64,000 nt of DNA from Curtobacterium salicis (GCF_011759505.1 NZ_JAAOYO010000005.1:62001-126000); one strand, 5' to 3'; numbered from the stretch's first letter, positions 17,092-25,814 are shown. The notes: generated from the sequence alone by a model not told the origin. Program-made: numbers and translations.

Positions 17092-17143
17092 CGAGTGCCT
17101 TCCACTTCACCGGGTCGTTCCGCAGGTGCGGACGAGTGGACCG

Positions 17144-17149
17144 ATCCTA
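17144..17149 (-). promoter_or_regulatory. Probable -10 box TAGGAT of the modABC operon
   Basis: About 50 nt before the modA start. No convincing -35 or ModE-type palindrome was recognised, so the control site is unknown. Confidence 0.4.
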
Positions 17150-17163
17150 CCCGCAAGAGCGGA

Positions 17164-18258
17164 CTACAGCAGGACGAGCGGGAGTCCTTCACGCCGCCAG
17201 GCGTCGACACCGCCGTCCAGGACCACGACGGCGCGGTCGACGCCGCGCGCCCACGCGTCGGCGCGCGGCCCGCGTGCGCAGGTGACGACGACGTCTCCGT
17301 CCGGCAGGACGGCGTCCGCGTGCACGGACCCGGCGATCACGCCGGTGTCCCACTCCTCCGGGGTGCGGACGTCGACGAGGGTCAGGGCATCGGCGGGGTC
17401 GGCCAGGCGGGCGGCGAGGGCGGCGGGTGAGATGCGCGGGGCTGCGGCCGCTCCGGCAGCTCCGGCGGCTCCGGCGGCTCCGGCAGTTCCGGCAGTTCCG
17501 GCAGTTCCGGCCGGGAGGCTCGTCGGTCGTCGCGACGCCGGCCCACGTCGGATCGGGCTCTCGGTCCACCGCCACCGCCGTGCGTCGACCGTGAGGAGGC
17601 GTCCGAACAGCGGGTCACCGAGTCCGGCGACGAGGGCCGTCACCTGCGCGGCCATCACCGACCCGATCGCCCCGCAGAGGGCCGGCAGCACGCCGTCGAC
17701 GGCGCACGAGCCCTCGTCGGGCAGGACCTCGGGGTGGAGGTCGTGGAAGTCGACGGCGTCGGGCCCGGAGTCGCGGAAGACCGAGACCTGCCCGTCGTAG
17801 GAGAGCACGGTCCCCCAGACGAACGGGACGCCGAGCGGGGCGCACGCGTCGGAGACCGCGCGGGTCACGTCCACCGCGTCGGCGGCGTCGACCACGACGT
17901 CGTGCCCGGCGACGTGCTCGGGCCGGAACCGCCCGACGACCGCGACGACGTCGAGCTCGGGGTCGACCGCGCGTGCGCGGGCGGCGGCCACCTCGGCTTT
18001 CGGGACCCCGATGTCCGCGCTGGTGAAGAGCGTCTGCCGGGCGAGGTTCGAACCGTCCACGACGTCGTCGTCGACGATCGTCAGGCGACCGAGTCCGCTG
18101 CCGGCGAGGTACGAGACCACCGGAGCGCCGAGACCACCGGCCCCGACGACCAGGACCCGCGCGCGACCGAGGCGTTCGAGGACGTCCGGCCCGGAGCCGG
18201 CGAGCGCGGCCGTCCGCGAACCGAGGCGGCGGCGGGCCGTGCTGACGGGCGTGCTCAC
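17164..18258 (-). CDS. MoeB/ThiF-type adenylyltransferase fused to a rhodanese domain
   Basis: 364 residues from a GTG start overlapping the TOBE regulator's stop. Residues 30-240 are the E1-like domain (VVGAGGLGAPVVSYLAG, IVDDDVVDGSNLARQTL, active-site-type Cys in EGSCAVDGV). Residues 285-364 are a rhodanese domain with sulfur-carrying Cys in VTCARGPRADAW. It should activate MoaD's C terminus and transfer sulfur to it. The two CxxC zinc motifs of classical MoeB are missing: DFHDLHP replaces the first, and WTESPIRRG lies where the second is expected. The linker is a Gly-Thr-Ala / Gly-Ala-Ala repeat. Confidence 0.88.
   Translation of the reverse strand: MSTPVSTARRRLGSRTAALAGSGPDVLERLGRARVLVVGAGGLGAPVVSYLAGSGLGRLTIVDDDVVDGSNLARQTLFTSADIGVPKAEVAAARARAVDPELDVVAVVGRFRPEHVAGHDVVVDAADAVDVTRAVSDACAPLGVPFVWGTVLSYDGQVSVFRDSGPDAVDFHDLHPEVLPDEGSCAVDGVLPALCGAIGSVMAAQVTALVAGLGDPLFGRLLTVDARRWRWTESPIRRGPASRRPTSLPAGTAGTAGTAGAAGAAGAAGAAAAPRISPAALAARLADPADALTLVDVRTPEEWDTGVIAGSVHADAVLPDGDVVVTCARGPRADAWARGVDRAVVVLDGGVDAWRREGLPLVLL
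17451..17513. repeat. Seven tandem 9-bp repeats in the MoeB-rhodanese linker
   Basis: Units of the type CTCCGGCRG/TTCCGGCAG encode alternating small residues between the two domains. A GGGAGGC half-arm follows directly at 17512-17519. Copy number may vary between strains without breaking the frame. Confidence 0.8.
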
Positions 18259-18665
18259 GCGTCCTCCTCCGGACCCGGCATCTCGACCGTCACCATCGTG
18301 GCCTTGACCGACGCGACGGCGACCGATCCGATCTCGAGTCCCAGGTCACGGACCGCCTCGGAGCTCATGAGCGAGACCACCCGGTGCGGGCCGCACTGCA
18401 GCTCGACCTGGGCCATCACGGTGTCGACGACGAGCCCGGTGACGATGCCGACGAAGCGGTTCCGTGCGGAACTCCGGACACCCGAGGGATCGGCGAGCTG
18501 GTCACCGCGGGACCGGGCGTACTCGGCGAGCTCACGTCCGTCGACGACCGCCCGTCCGACGGTGTCGGTGGCACGGGTGAAGGTCCCGCCCTCGACGAGA
18601 CGGCGCACGGTGTCGTCGCTGACCCCGAGGTACGTCGCCGCGTCACGGATCCGGAGCTGCGTCAT
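18255..18665 (-). CDS. Helix-turn-helix protein with TOBE/Mop molybdate-binding domain
   Basis: 136 residues. Residues 3-55 are an excisionase/MerR-like helix-turn-helix (LRIRDAATYLGVSDDTVRRL). Residues 68-132 are a single Mop/TOBE domain (ARNRFVGIVTGLVVDTVMAQ, then SLMSSEAVRDLGL), the fold that binds molybdate or tungstate. It is plausibly the Mo-responsive regulator of this locus, analogous in logic to ModE but built differently; this is inferred. It is the first gene of a run that continues with the MoeB-rhodanese gene. TAAGGT lies 7 nt before the ATG. Confidence 0.88.
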   Translation of the reverse strand: MTQLRIRDAATYLGVSDDTVRRLVEGGTFTRATDTVGRAVVDGRELAEYARSRGDQLADPSGVRSSARNRFVGIVTGLVVDTVMAQVELQCGPHRVVSLMSSEAVRDLGLEIGSVAVASVKATMVTVEMPGPEEDA

Positions 18666-18672
18666 GACGACG

Positions 18673-18678
18673 ACCTTA
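18673..18678 (-). promoter_or_regulatory. -10 box TAAGGT of the TOBE regulator
   Basis: Seven nt before ATG 18665. Confidence 0.55.
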
Positions 18679-18760
18679 ACCGGGGAAGACCGACCATCGG
18701 CTTGTGGACACTCACCGCTCCGGAGGCCCGTTCACCGGGTTCCCGTCCAGCGGCGCTCGG

Positions 18761-18766
18761 TACCGT
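18761..18766 (+). promoter_or_regulatory. -10 box TACCGT
   Basis: Seven nt before GTG 18774. Confidence 0.55.
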
Positions 18767-18773
18767 CTCCGGC

Positions 18774-20426
18774 GTGAGTTCTCCCCGTACCGGCAGCATC
18801 GGCGTCCCGCACGCGGTCCGCCACGTGCCGGTGCGCGCCGGTGTCCGTGGTGCCGTCTCGGCCGCCGCGACGACCGCTGTCCGGACCCCGGAGCTCACCA
18901 TCGGTGCGCTGGGTGTCGTCATCGCCGCCGCGTTCTCGTGGGTCCCGTCCCTCTGGTACGACGAAGCCGCGACCGTCACGAGCGCACAGCGTTCCTGGCC
19001 GCAGCTGTGGGCGGAACTCCACACGGTCGACGCCGTGCACGGGCTCTACTACGCGCTCATGCACGCCTGGTTCTGGTTGGTCGGCTACACCCCCTTCACA
19101 CTGCGGCTCCCGAGCGCGCTGGCGATCGGCGTCGCCGCCGCACTCGTGGTCGCCCTCGGCCGACGGCTGGGCCGCAGGCGGCTCGGCATCACGGCCGGCA
19201 TCGTCTTCCTGCTCCTGCCCCGCGTGCAGTGGGCCGGCACCGAGGGCCGCCCCTACGCCACCATCACGACGCTCTCGGTCGCCCTGACGCTGGTCGGCAT
19301 GACCGCGCTGCGTCGCACTCGCCACGGACGTGCGACCGGCTGGTGGATCGCCTACGCCGTGCTCGCCGTCGTGGCCGTGGCGTTCAACGTGTACCTGTCG
19401 CTCGCGGTCGTCGCGCACGCCGTCGCACTCGTCTGGACCCTGCTCGCGGAGCGGCACGCCCTCCGGCAGGCCACGGTCTCCCGCGGCGGTCGGACGCCGG
19501 GCGCCCCCCTCGTCACCCGTCGCGTCCTCGTCCGGTGGGCCGCCGCTGCGGGCACCGCAGCGGTCGTGGCCGCGCCGTTCGTCCTGGTCGTCTCGTCGCA
19601 GGCCAAGCAGGTCGGGTGGATCAAGGGCATCAGCACCAGCACGTTCGGGCAGGTGTTCTCCACCGCCTGGTTCGGTGCTTCCGCCCTGTACGCGGCGCCC
19701 GCCTGGGCGCTCATGGTCCTCGGGGTCGTGACGGCCCTGATGCAGGTCCGCCACCGCCTCCCGGCCGCCCGCGCCGTCCTCCGCGCACAGGCGGTCCGTG
19801 TGGCGCTCCCCCTCGTCGTCGTCCCGACCACGGTCCTCCTGGTCGCGACCGCGCTCGGTGAGCGGCTGTACTCGCCGAAGTACGCGACGCTCAGCCTGCC
19901 CGCCGTCGCCCTCCTCGTGGCGCTCGCCCTGACGATGATCCGACCGAGGGCGGTGCTCGCCGCGGCAGTGGCCGCCCTCGTCGTCGTGTCGGTGCCGACG
20001 GCCGTGTCGGTGAAGCAGCCCGAGGCGAAGGCCGAGTCGACGTGGGCACAGGCGGCGTCGATCATCAGCGCCGAGCGTGCCGCGCGTCCGCGGGCGAACG
20101 AGGGCGTCGTCTTCGGCAGTGTCTACCGCCACCCCACAGCCACGGCCGAGATCATCAAGGTCTCCTACCCGGAGGCGTTCGCCGGGCTCACCGACCTGGC
20201 CGTCGGCACCGACGGATCCGACCAGGGCGTCCTCTGGAACCGGAACGGCGACCTGGCCTCGACGGTCCCCGCACGCCTGGGCGACATCGACACCGTCTGG
20301 TACGTCGGCGGGACCTCCCGCACGATCCGACCCGAACTCAAGGCCGTGCTCGCCGAGCGCGGGTTCCGTCCGGTGCACAACTGGCAGACCGGCAAGGTCA
20401 TCATGACGGAGTTCGTCCGCTCCTGA
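18774..20426 (+). CDS. GT39-like membrane glycosyltransferase
   Basis: 550 residues from GTG 18774. About 10 hydrophobic helices are followed by a soluble C-terminal region of roughly 130 residues. The first extracytoplasmic loop contains LWYDEAATVTSAQR, the Asp-Glu motif of GT-C enzymes of the GT39/ArnT superfamily, and GTEGRPYA is another family block. It likely transfers a sugar from a polyprenyl-phosphate donor to an envelope glycan, lipid or protein. Acceptor unknown. It ends convergently with ispE, with only 27 nt between. Confidence 0.8.
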   Translation: MSSPRTGSIGVPHAVRHVPVRAGVRGAVSAAATTAVRTPELTIGALGVVIAAAFSWVPSLWYDEAATVTSAQRSWPQLWAELHTVDAVHGLYYALMHAWFWLVGYTPFTLRLPSALAIGVAAALVVALGRRLGRRRLGITAGIVFLLLPRVQWAGTEGRPYATITTLSVALTLVGMTALRRTRHGRATGWWIAYAVLAVVAVAFNVYLSLAVVAHAVALVWTLLAERHALRQATVSRGGRTPGAPLVTRRVLVRWAAAAGTAAVVAAPFVLVVSSQAKQVGWIKGISTSTFGQVFSTAWFGASALYAAPAWALMVLGVVTALMQVRHRLPAARAVLRAQAVRVALPLVVVPTTVLLVATALGERLYSPKYATLSLPAVALLVALALTMIRPRAVLAAAVAALVVVSVPTAVSVKQPEAKAESTWAQAASIISAERAARPRANEGVVFGSVYRHPTATAEIIKVSYPEAFAGLTDLAVGTDGSDQGVLWNRNGDLASTVPARLGDIDTVWYVGGTSRTIRPELKAVLAERGFRPVHNWQTGKVIMTEFVRS

Positions 20427-20453
20427 CGGTCGGGGCCCGTCGGTGGCGTGGTG

Positions 20454-21386
20454 TCAGTGCAGGACGCGGGCGCCGTGCACCGGGCCGTTCGCCCGCAGTG
20501 CCACGAACCCGGACGCGCTGAGCGCCACCTGCACCTCGAGCGCGGCGTCACGGTCCGGCACGAGGAACGCCACCGTCGGCCCGCTGCCCGACACCAGGCC
20601 GGCCAGGGCACCGGAGCGCTCCCCCAGTTCGAGCGTCTGCGCCAGCGCCGGCTGCAGGCGCATCGCGGGGGCCTGCAGGTCGTTGTGCAGGTTCTCGGCG
20701 AGGAGCTCGGCATCGCCGGCACGGAGGGCCTGCAGGACCTGGGCCTCGACGACCGGGGTCCTGGGCGCGGGTGAGATGTCGGCGCGGTAGCGCTCCCGGT
20801 GTTCGTCGAGCGCGCGGTACACCGCCGGGGTCGAGAGGCCGGTCTCGCTGAGCGCCAGCACCCAGTGGAACTCGCCCTTCGCCAGCGCCGGACTGAGCTC
20901 GTCGCCGCGACCGGTCCCCACGGCCGTGCCACCGGCGAAGGCGAACGGCACGTCGGCGCCGAGTTCGGCCGCCAGACGCAGCAGCTCGTCCCGCCCGAGG
21001 CCGGTGCCCCAGAGCGTGTCGACGGCGAGCAGGGTCGCGGCGGCGTCCGCCGAGCCGCCGCCCATGCCGCCAGCGACCGGGACCTGCTTCTCGATCGTCA
21101 GGTGCACACCACCCCGGTGCCCCGACGTCCGGGCCACCAGGCGGGCAGCGCGGATCGCCAAGTTCGTGTCGTCCGTGGGCACCGACGAGGTGTCGATCGG
21201 ACCGGTGAACCGGACCGAGAAGTCGTCGGCGCGCTCGGCCGTCACGTCCTCGTAGAGGGAGACGGCCTGGTACGCCGTGGCGATGTCGTGGTACCCGTCG
21301 TCCTGCAGCGCACCGACGGACAGGTGGACGTTGATCTTGCCCGGCGCGCGCGTCCGCACCCGATCCGGAGCGGGCGTCGACGTCAT
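20454..21386 (-). CDS. ispE: 4-diphosphocytidyl-2-C-methyl-D-erythritol kinase
   Basis: 310 residues of the GHMP kinase superfamily, phosphorylating CDP-methylerythritol in the non-mevalonate isoprenoid pathway. Motif 1 is [13 protein letters not shown] at residues 13-25, motif 2 [17 protein letters not shown] binds ATP near residue 105, and motif 3 is [13 protein letters not shown] near 265. Length is normal. In many actinobacteria ispE directly follows rsmA; here about 5.4 kb separates them. TAGGTT sits 6 nt before the ATG, giving ispE its own leaderless promoter. Confidence 0.96.
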   Translation of the reverse strand: MTSTPAPDRVRTRAPGKINVHLSVGALQDDGYHDIATAYQAVSLYEDVTAERADDFSVRFTGPIDTSSVPTDDTNLAIRAARLVARTSGHRGGVHLTIEKQVPVAGGMGGGSADAAATLLAVDTLWGTGLGRDELLRLAAELGADVPFAFAGGTAVGTGRGDELSPALAKGEFHWVLALSETGLSTPAVYRALDEHRERYRADISPAPRTPVVEAQVLQALRAGDAELLAENLHNDLQAPAMRLQPALAQTLELGERSGALAGLVSGSGPTVAFLVPDRDAALEVQVALSASGFVALRANGPVHGARVLH

Positions 21387-21392
21387 GCCCCC

Positions 21393-21398
21393 AACCTA
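21393..21398 (-). promoter_or_regulatory. -10 box TAGGTT of ispE
   Basis: Six nt before ATG 21386; overlaps the stop codon of metY. Confidence 0.55.
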
Positions 21399-22724
21399 TC
21401 CCCGTCCGGGTCGGGCTCCGGTCGCGTCGGCCGCCGCGGCGAACCCGCGACCGAGGTCCGCGATGACGTCGTCGATGTGCTCCAGGCCGATGGACAGCCG
21501 GATGAGCCCCTCGCCCACACCGGCGGCAGCGCGCTCGGTCGGGGTCATCTGCACGTGCGTCGTGGACGCCGGGTGCACGACCAGGGACCGGACGTCACCG
21601 ATGTTCGAGACGTGGTCGAAGAGCTCCAGTGCGGCGACGAACCGCCGCCCGGCAGCGACCCCGCCGGCCAGGTCGAAGGCCAGGACGCTCGACGGTCCCT
21701 TCGGCACGTACCGCTGCTGCAGGTGGTGCCACGGCGAGTTCGGCAGCCCGGCGTAGTGCACGTGCTCGACCTGCTCGTGCGCGTCGAGCCACGACGCCAC
21801 CGCGGCCGCGTTCGACACGTGCCGGTCCATGCGGAGCGACAGGGTCTGGATGCCCTGCAGCACCAGGAACGCGTTGAACGGGGCGATCGCGGGGCCGAGG
21901 TCCGCCGACAGCTTCGACCGGGTGCGCTGGATGAACGCGCGCCGTCCGAACTTCTCGGCGAAGTTCGTGCCCGAGAACCCCGAGTGCTCGGTCGTCGCGA
22001 GCTGCGGGTACTTCTCCGGGTACGCGGCCCAGTCGAACGAACCGGCGTCGACGATGAGCCCGGCGATGGCGCTGCCGTGTCCGGCCAGGTACTTCGTCGC
22101 CGAGTGCACGACGATGTCCGCGCCGTGTTCGATCGGCCGGACGAGGTACGGCGTGGCGATCGTGTTGTCGACGATGAGCGGCACACCGGCGTCGTGTGCG
22201 ACCCCGGCCACCCCGGCGAAGTCCAGGACGTCCCCGCGCGGGTTCGGGATCGACTCGCCGAAGAACGCGCGGGTCTCCGGTCGGACCGCGGCGGCCCACT
22301 CGTCCAGGTCGGTCGGGTCCTGCACGAAGGTGAACGCGATGCCCAGGTCCCGCAGGGTCGACGCGAAGAGCGTGTAGGTCGCGCCGTACAGCGACGCGCT
22401 CGAGACGATGTGGTCCCCGGCGCGGGCGAGGCCCAGCACCGCCAACGACGTCGCCGCCTGCCCGGACGCCAGTGCAAGCGCGGCCACTCCGCCCTCGAGG
22501 TCGGCGATCCGACGCTCGAGTGCGGCTGCGGACGGGTTGTTCACCCGCGAGTAGGTGTGCCCCGGCGCGTTCAGCAGGAAGCGGTCGGCGGCGTCCTCCC
22601 CCGACGGGTAGACGAACGCCGCAGTCTGGGCGATGGGCGGCACGTTCCCGCCGAAGCCCGGGTCGGCCTTGAAGCCCGCCCGGATCTGCCGGGTCTCGAA
22701 CGCCCAGTCGTCCTCGGCGGCCAT
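21396..22724 (-). CDS. metY: O-acetylhomoserine sulfhydrylase
   Basis: 442 residues of the Cys/Met metabolism PLP-dependent family. The PLP lysine is in VHSATKYLAGHG, with ASGQAATSLAVLG, GESIPNPRG and DNTIATPYL before it. The length and the FxxRQIRAGF N terminus fit O-acetylhomoserine aminocarboxypropyltransferase, which makes homocysteine from O-acetylhomoserine and sulfide (or methionine from methanethiol). The ATG overlaps the stop of the flavin-dependent monooxygenase gene (TGATG), so the two are made together, linking release of a sulfur species to its assimilation. Confidence 0.93.
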   Translation of the reverse strand: MAAEDDWAFETRQIRAGFKADPGFGGNVPPIAQTAAFVYPSGEDAADRFLLNAPGHTYSRVNNPSAAALERRIADLEGGVAALALASGQAATSLAVLGLARAGDHIVSSASLYGATYTLFASTLRDLGIAFTFVQDPTDLDEWAAAVRPETRAFFGESIPNPRGDVLDFAGVAGVAHDAGVPLIVDNTIATPYLVRPIEHGADIVVHSATKYLAGHGSAIAGLIVDAGSFDWAAYPEKYPQLATTEHSGFSGTNFAEKFGRRAFIQRTRSKLSADLGPAIAPFNAFLVLQGIQTLSLRMDRHVSNAAAVASWLDAHEQVEHVHYAGLPNSPWHHLQQRYVPKGPSSVLAFDLAGGVAAGRRFVAALELFDHVSNIGDVRSLVVHPASTTHVQMTPTERAAAGVGEGLIRLSIGLEHIDDVIADLGRGFAAAADATGARPGRG

Positions 22725-23770
22725 CAGGAGGTCGCCTCTGCGGGCACCGACGCGCGGACCAGCGGGATGACCTGCTCGCCGAAGCGCTCCATCTCCTCCA
22801 GCTGCGGCGAGAACTGCAGCAGCAGCGTGTCGACGCCCGCCTCCTCGTACTCGCGGATCCGCGCGGCGACCTGCTCCGGCGTGCCGACGAACTGCGGCCG
22901 CAGCCCCCGGTTCGACACCGAGTAGTCCTCGAGCGAGGGCACGTGCTCGAGCTGCGACTTCGAGATGAAGTCCTGGTACGACTCGTACGCATTCCCGTGC
23001 TGGACGTCGGTGATGCGGGCCAGCTCGGCTTGTGCTTCCGCTTCGGTCTCGCGGACGATGGCGTACGCGGCCATGCCGAACGCCTCGAACGGCGGCAGGC
23101 CGGCGTCGACGCGGCGCTGCTTCATCTCGTCGATCTTCGCGCGGAGCTCCTCGACCGTGCCGCCGTGCGTGACGTAGGCATCGGCGTACCCGGTGATCGC
23201 GGTCTTACCGGCCTCGCTCTCACCACCGGCGTAGATGCGGGGGGTGACGCGCGGCTTCGGCTCGAGGTGCGTGTTCTCGATGTCGTAGTACTCGCCGTGG
23301 AACGAGTACGGCGTCTCGCGCCACAGCCCCTTCATGACCTCGACGAACTCGGCGGTGCGCTTGTACCGGTCGTCGTGCTCCGAGAAGATGCCGCCGTACT
23401 GACGGGCCTCCTCCGCCCACCACGCGCTCACCACGTTGAAGGTGAAACGGCCGCCGGAGATGTCGTCGATCGTCGCCGCCTGCTTCGCCGTCACGGCCGG
23501 CAGGTGGTAGCCCGGCCGCATCGCCGCCATGATCTCGAGGCGCTCGGTGGTCGCCGCGATGGCCGCAGCGAGCGCCCACGCCTCCAGGCTGGGAGCCGCC
23601 ACGCCCTTGATGTCGTTGAGGTTGAGCTCCGGCACGAGCGTCAGGTCGAACCCGATCCGCTCGGCGCGCTGCGCCAGCCGCTTGACGTAGTCGAAGGTGA
23701 CCGGCATCTGCTCGTCATCGACGTTGCGCAGCCAGCCGCCGAAGAGCGGGGTCCAGTATCCGAATCGCAC
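22724..23770 (-). CDS. LLM-class FMNH2-dependent monooxygenase, SsuD/SfnG-like
   Basis: 348 residues from GTG 23770 with GAGGAA about 8 nt upstream. It is a luciferase-like TIM-barrel (MRFGYWTPLFGGWLRN, LTLVPELNLNDIKG, AATIDDISGGRFTFNVVSAW, HDDRYKRTAEF). These motifs match the branch of alkanesulfonate and dimethylsulfone monooxygenases that oxidise C-S compounds using reduced FMN supplied by a separate reductase. Coupling to metY supports a sulfur-acquisition role. No SsuE-type reductase or sulfonate ABC transporter is nearby, so the substrate and flavin source are open. Confidence 0.85.
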   Translation of the reverse strand: MRFGYWTPLFGGWLRNVDDEQMPVTFDYVKRLAQRAERIGFDLTLVPELNLNDIKGVAAPSLEAWALAAAIAATTERLEIMAAMRPGYHLPAVTAKQAATIDDISGGRFTFNVVSAWWAEEARQYGGIFSEHDDRYKRTAEFVEVMKGLWRETPYSFHGEYYDIENTHLEPKPRVTPRIYAGGESEAGKTAITGYADAYVTHGGTVEELRAKIDEMKQRRVDAGLPPFEAFGMAAYAIVRETEAEAQAELARITDVQHGNAYESYQDFISKSQLEHVPSLEDYSVSNRGLRPQFVGTPEQVAARIREYEEAGVDTLLLQFSPQLEEMERFGEQVIPLVRASVPAEATS

Positions 23771-23800
23771 GGTGGTGGTTCCTCAGGTGGTGAGCGGGGA

Positions 23801-23845
23801 CGGACGGGAGGCTCGGTGCCGGTGGCGAGCCGGGCCTCCCGTCCG
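23801..23845. repeat. GGGAGGC palindromic element, copy 3; likely terminator
   Basis: Perfect 12-bp outer arms (CGGACGGGAGGC and its complement) plus partial inner pairing. It lies between the ATP-grasp gene's stop and the monooxygenase start, both on the minus strand, and would separate their transcription. Confidence 0.78.
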
Positions 23846-23858
23846 GTGGGTGGTCAGG

Positions 23859-24887
23859 TCAGGCGTGCGCCGCTGCGCCCGCTGGTGCGGTCGCGGCCGT
23901 GCCAGTTGCGTACGTGGCGTCCAGGAGGCCACCGAGGTACCGGGCGATGGAGCGCGGGCCGGAGGCCGGCGCCGCGTCCTCGACGGCGGGGTTGTAGTTC
24001 GTGTTCGTGTTGATGTCGTAGACGACCGTGCGGCCGTCGGTCGTCTCCATGAACTCGACGCCCGCGATCGTGACGTGCTGGTCGGCCAGGAACGTGCGGA
24101 GCTGCTGCACGAGCGGGTGGGCGGCCGTGACCTCGGTGCGGACACTGAAGGCCGGCGGGGCACCCGCGGTCTCGGTGCCCGGGACGTCGCAGACCGCTCC
24201 GGCGATCGTTTGCGGCACCTCGCACGCGTCGGCGGGGCAGAGCTCGAAGCTGCCGGCACTGGTGTCGACGCGGACTGCGTAGACGAACTCGCCGCCGACG
24301 AACTCGAGGCGGGTGATGAAGGGCTCGCGGGCCGTCAGGAACTCCTGCAGCAGGGTGATGCCGTCGACGGGGGCCTCGAACTCGGGGCTGTCGACGTAGG
24401 CGTCGAACTCGGCGAGCGAGTCGAACCGACGGACGCCGAGGCCCTTGCCGCCCTGGTTGTGCTTCGTGATGAAGGGGACGTCCTGGCCATCGGTGAAGTT
24501 CCGGGCGGCCTGCTGCAGCGTCGTCGTGCCGAACACGGCCGTGGTGCGCGGGACGTCGAAGCCGGCCTGCTGCAGGAGCCCGTGCTGGGCGACCTTCGAG
24601 ACCTCGAGTTCGAGCACGTGGCTGCCGCCGACGACCTGACGGTCGGCACGTTCGAGCCAGCCGAGCACCGCGCGGGTGTACTCCTTGCTGTGCTCGTGCC
24701 CGCGGGTGTGGGAGCTCGCCGACATGCGGCTCCAGTAGACGCCGGGTTCGGGCTCGGCGGCGAGGTCGATCTGCCCCTCGGTCAGGAGGATCTCCTCGAC
24801 CGGGACGCCTTCGGCCTGGAAGGCGGCGGCGAGCGGCGGGAACCACTCGGGGTTCTCGTGGATGACGTACACGCGCGGAGTGCTCAC
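23859..24887 (-). CDS. ATP-grasp family ligase, RimK/glutathione-synthetase-like
   Basis: 342 residues from GTG 24887. The ATP-grasp core is visible: FITKHNQGGKGLGVRRF for the nucleotide-binding lysine and glycine loop near residue 145, EFMETTDGRTVVYDINTNTN near 300 supplying Glu and Asn for Mg2+. These enzymes join a carboxylate to an amine or thiol through an acyl phosphate. HENPEWFPPLAAAFQAEG forms the pre-ATP-grasp domain. The natural substrate is unknown. Placement next to the monooxygenase-metY pair hints at an amino-acid or peptide-like sulfur compound, but the two are separated by a terminator-like element. Confidence 0.82.
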   Translation of the reverse strand: MSTPRVYVIHENPEWFPPLAAAFQAEGVPVEEILLTEGQIDLAAEPEPGVYWSRMSASSHTRGHEHSKEYTRAVLGWLERADRQVVGGSHVLELEVSKVAQHGLLQQAGFDVPRTTAVFGTTTLQQAARNFTDGQDVPFITKHNQGGKGLGVRRFDSLAEFDAYVDSPEFEAPVDGITLLQEFLTAREPFITRLEFVGGEFVYAVRVDTSAGSFELCPADACEVPQTIAGAVCDVPGTETAGAPPAFSVRTEVTAAHPLVQQLRTFLADQHVTIAGVEFMETTDGRTVVYDINTNTNYNPAVEDAAPASGPRSIARYLGGLLDATYATGTAATAPAGAAAHA

Positions 24888-24893
24888 CGCCCC

Positions 24894-24899
24894 ACCCTA
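24894..24899 (-). promoter_or_regulatory. -10 box TAGGGT of the ATP-grasp gene
   Basis: Six nt before GTG 24887. Confidence 0.55.
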
Positions 24900-24959
24900 G
24901 GCACGGCGCCATCGCAGCTGCCAGGTGTGTGACGTGGTGTTGCACGGCGTACCGGGGCC

Positions 24960-25814
24960 TCAGTGCTCGCTGACGGCGCCGAAGGTCTGCTGGCCGAGGA
25001 CGCCGAGGAGCTCGAGCTTCTGCGCGTCCTCGCTGCCCGGAGGAGCCGTGAACAGCAGGAGCGCCTGCGCCTGGTCGTCCGTGTGCAGCACCTGGCAGTC
25101 GACGGTGATCCGGCCGAGCTCGGGCTGCACGATCGTCTTGTTGTCCGACCAGCGGCTCGCCACCTCGTGCAGTGCCCACAGCTCAGCGAACTCGGGGCTC
25201 CGCCGCTCGAGCTCCGCGACGAGTTCGGTTGCCCGGCGGTCTCCGGGTCCGGCCAGGCCCACGGCGGCGCGGAGTGACGCCACGACGACCCGTCCCAGAT
25301 GCTCGTGCTGCTCCGGGGCGTACTTCGTCAGCTCGGTGCCGCTGACGAACCAGCGCCACGCCTGGTAGCGCTCGTTGCCGGACAGTCCGACCGAGGCGCC
25401 GAGGAGCGCCGCCGCCATCGGGTTCTCGACGAGCGTCTCCCCCAGGTGGTTCACGACGATCGCCGGGGTGTCCGCCAGCCGGTCGAGGACTCGGAGGATC
25501 GCGGGGTCGACGTGGTCGGCGCGGTGCATGCGGACGGGGGCGTTCTGCCCGGTCAGGTGGAACAGGTGGTCCCGCTCGTCGAGTGAGCAGCGGAGCGCAC
25601 GGGCGATCGCCGCGACCATCTGCTCCGACGGCTGGGGCCCGCGCTGCTGTTCCAACCGCGTGTAGTAGTCGACGGACATGCCGGCGAGGGCCGCCACCTC
25701 TTCCCGCCGGAGTCCCGGGGTGCGCCGCCGGGCACCAGCTCCGATCCCGACGTCCTCCGGCCGGAGCAGCTCACGACGTCGGCGGAGGAAGTCGGCGAGG
25801 GCAGCACGGTCCAT
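24960..25814 (-). CDS. XRE-type regulator with MmyB-like ligand-binding domain (module 2)
   Basis: 284 residues from ATG 25814. Residues 5-80 are the helix-turn-helix (FLRRRRELL, PGLRREEVAALAGMSVDYYT, RLEQQRGPQPSEQM), and the remainder is the MmyB-like domain (IVVNHLGETLVENPMAAALLG, QVLHTDDQAQALLLFTAPPG). It is transcribed divergently from the adjacent SDR gene, with 101 nt between starts, the usual arrangement of a regulator with its target. It is paralogous in architecture to the regulator at 2136-2981. No TANNNT box occurs before the start; CAGACT lies at the matching position. Confidence 0.88.
   Translation of the reverse strand: MDRAALADFLRRRRELLRPEDVGIGAGARRRTPGLRREEVAALAGMSVDYYTRLEQQRGPQPSEQMVAAIARALRCSLDERDHLFHLTGQNAPVRMHRADHVDPAILRVLDRLADTPAIVVNHLGETLVENPMAAALLGASVGLSGNERYQAWRWFVSGTELTKYAPEQHEHLGRVVVASLRAAVGLAGPGDRRATELVAELERRSPEFAELWALHEVASRWSDNKTIVQPELGRITVDCQVLHTDDQAQALLLFTAPPGSEDAQKLELLGVLGQQTFGAVSEH

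Noticed and set aside
17092..17163. A ModE-type operator before modA
   Set aside because: No inverted repeat of convincing length was found; only a probable -10 box is reported.
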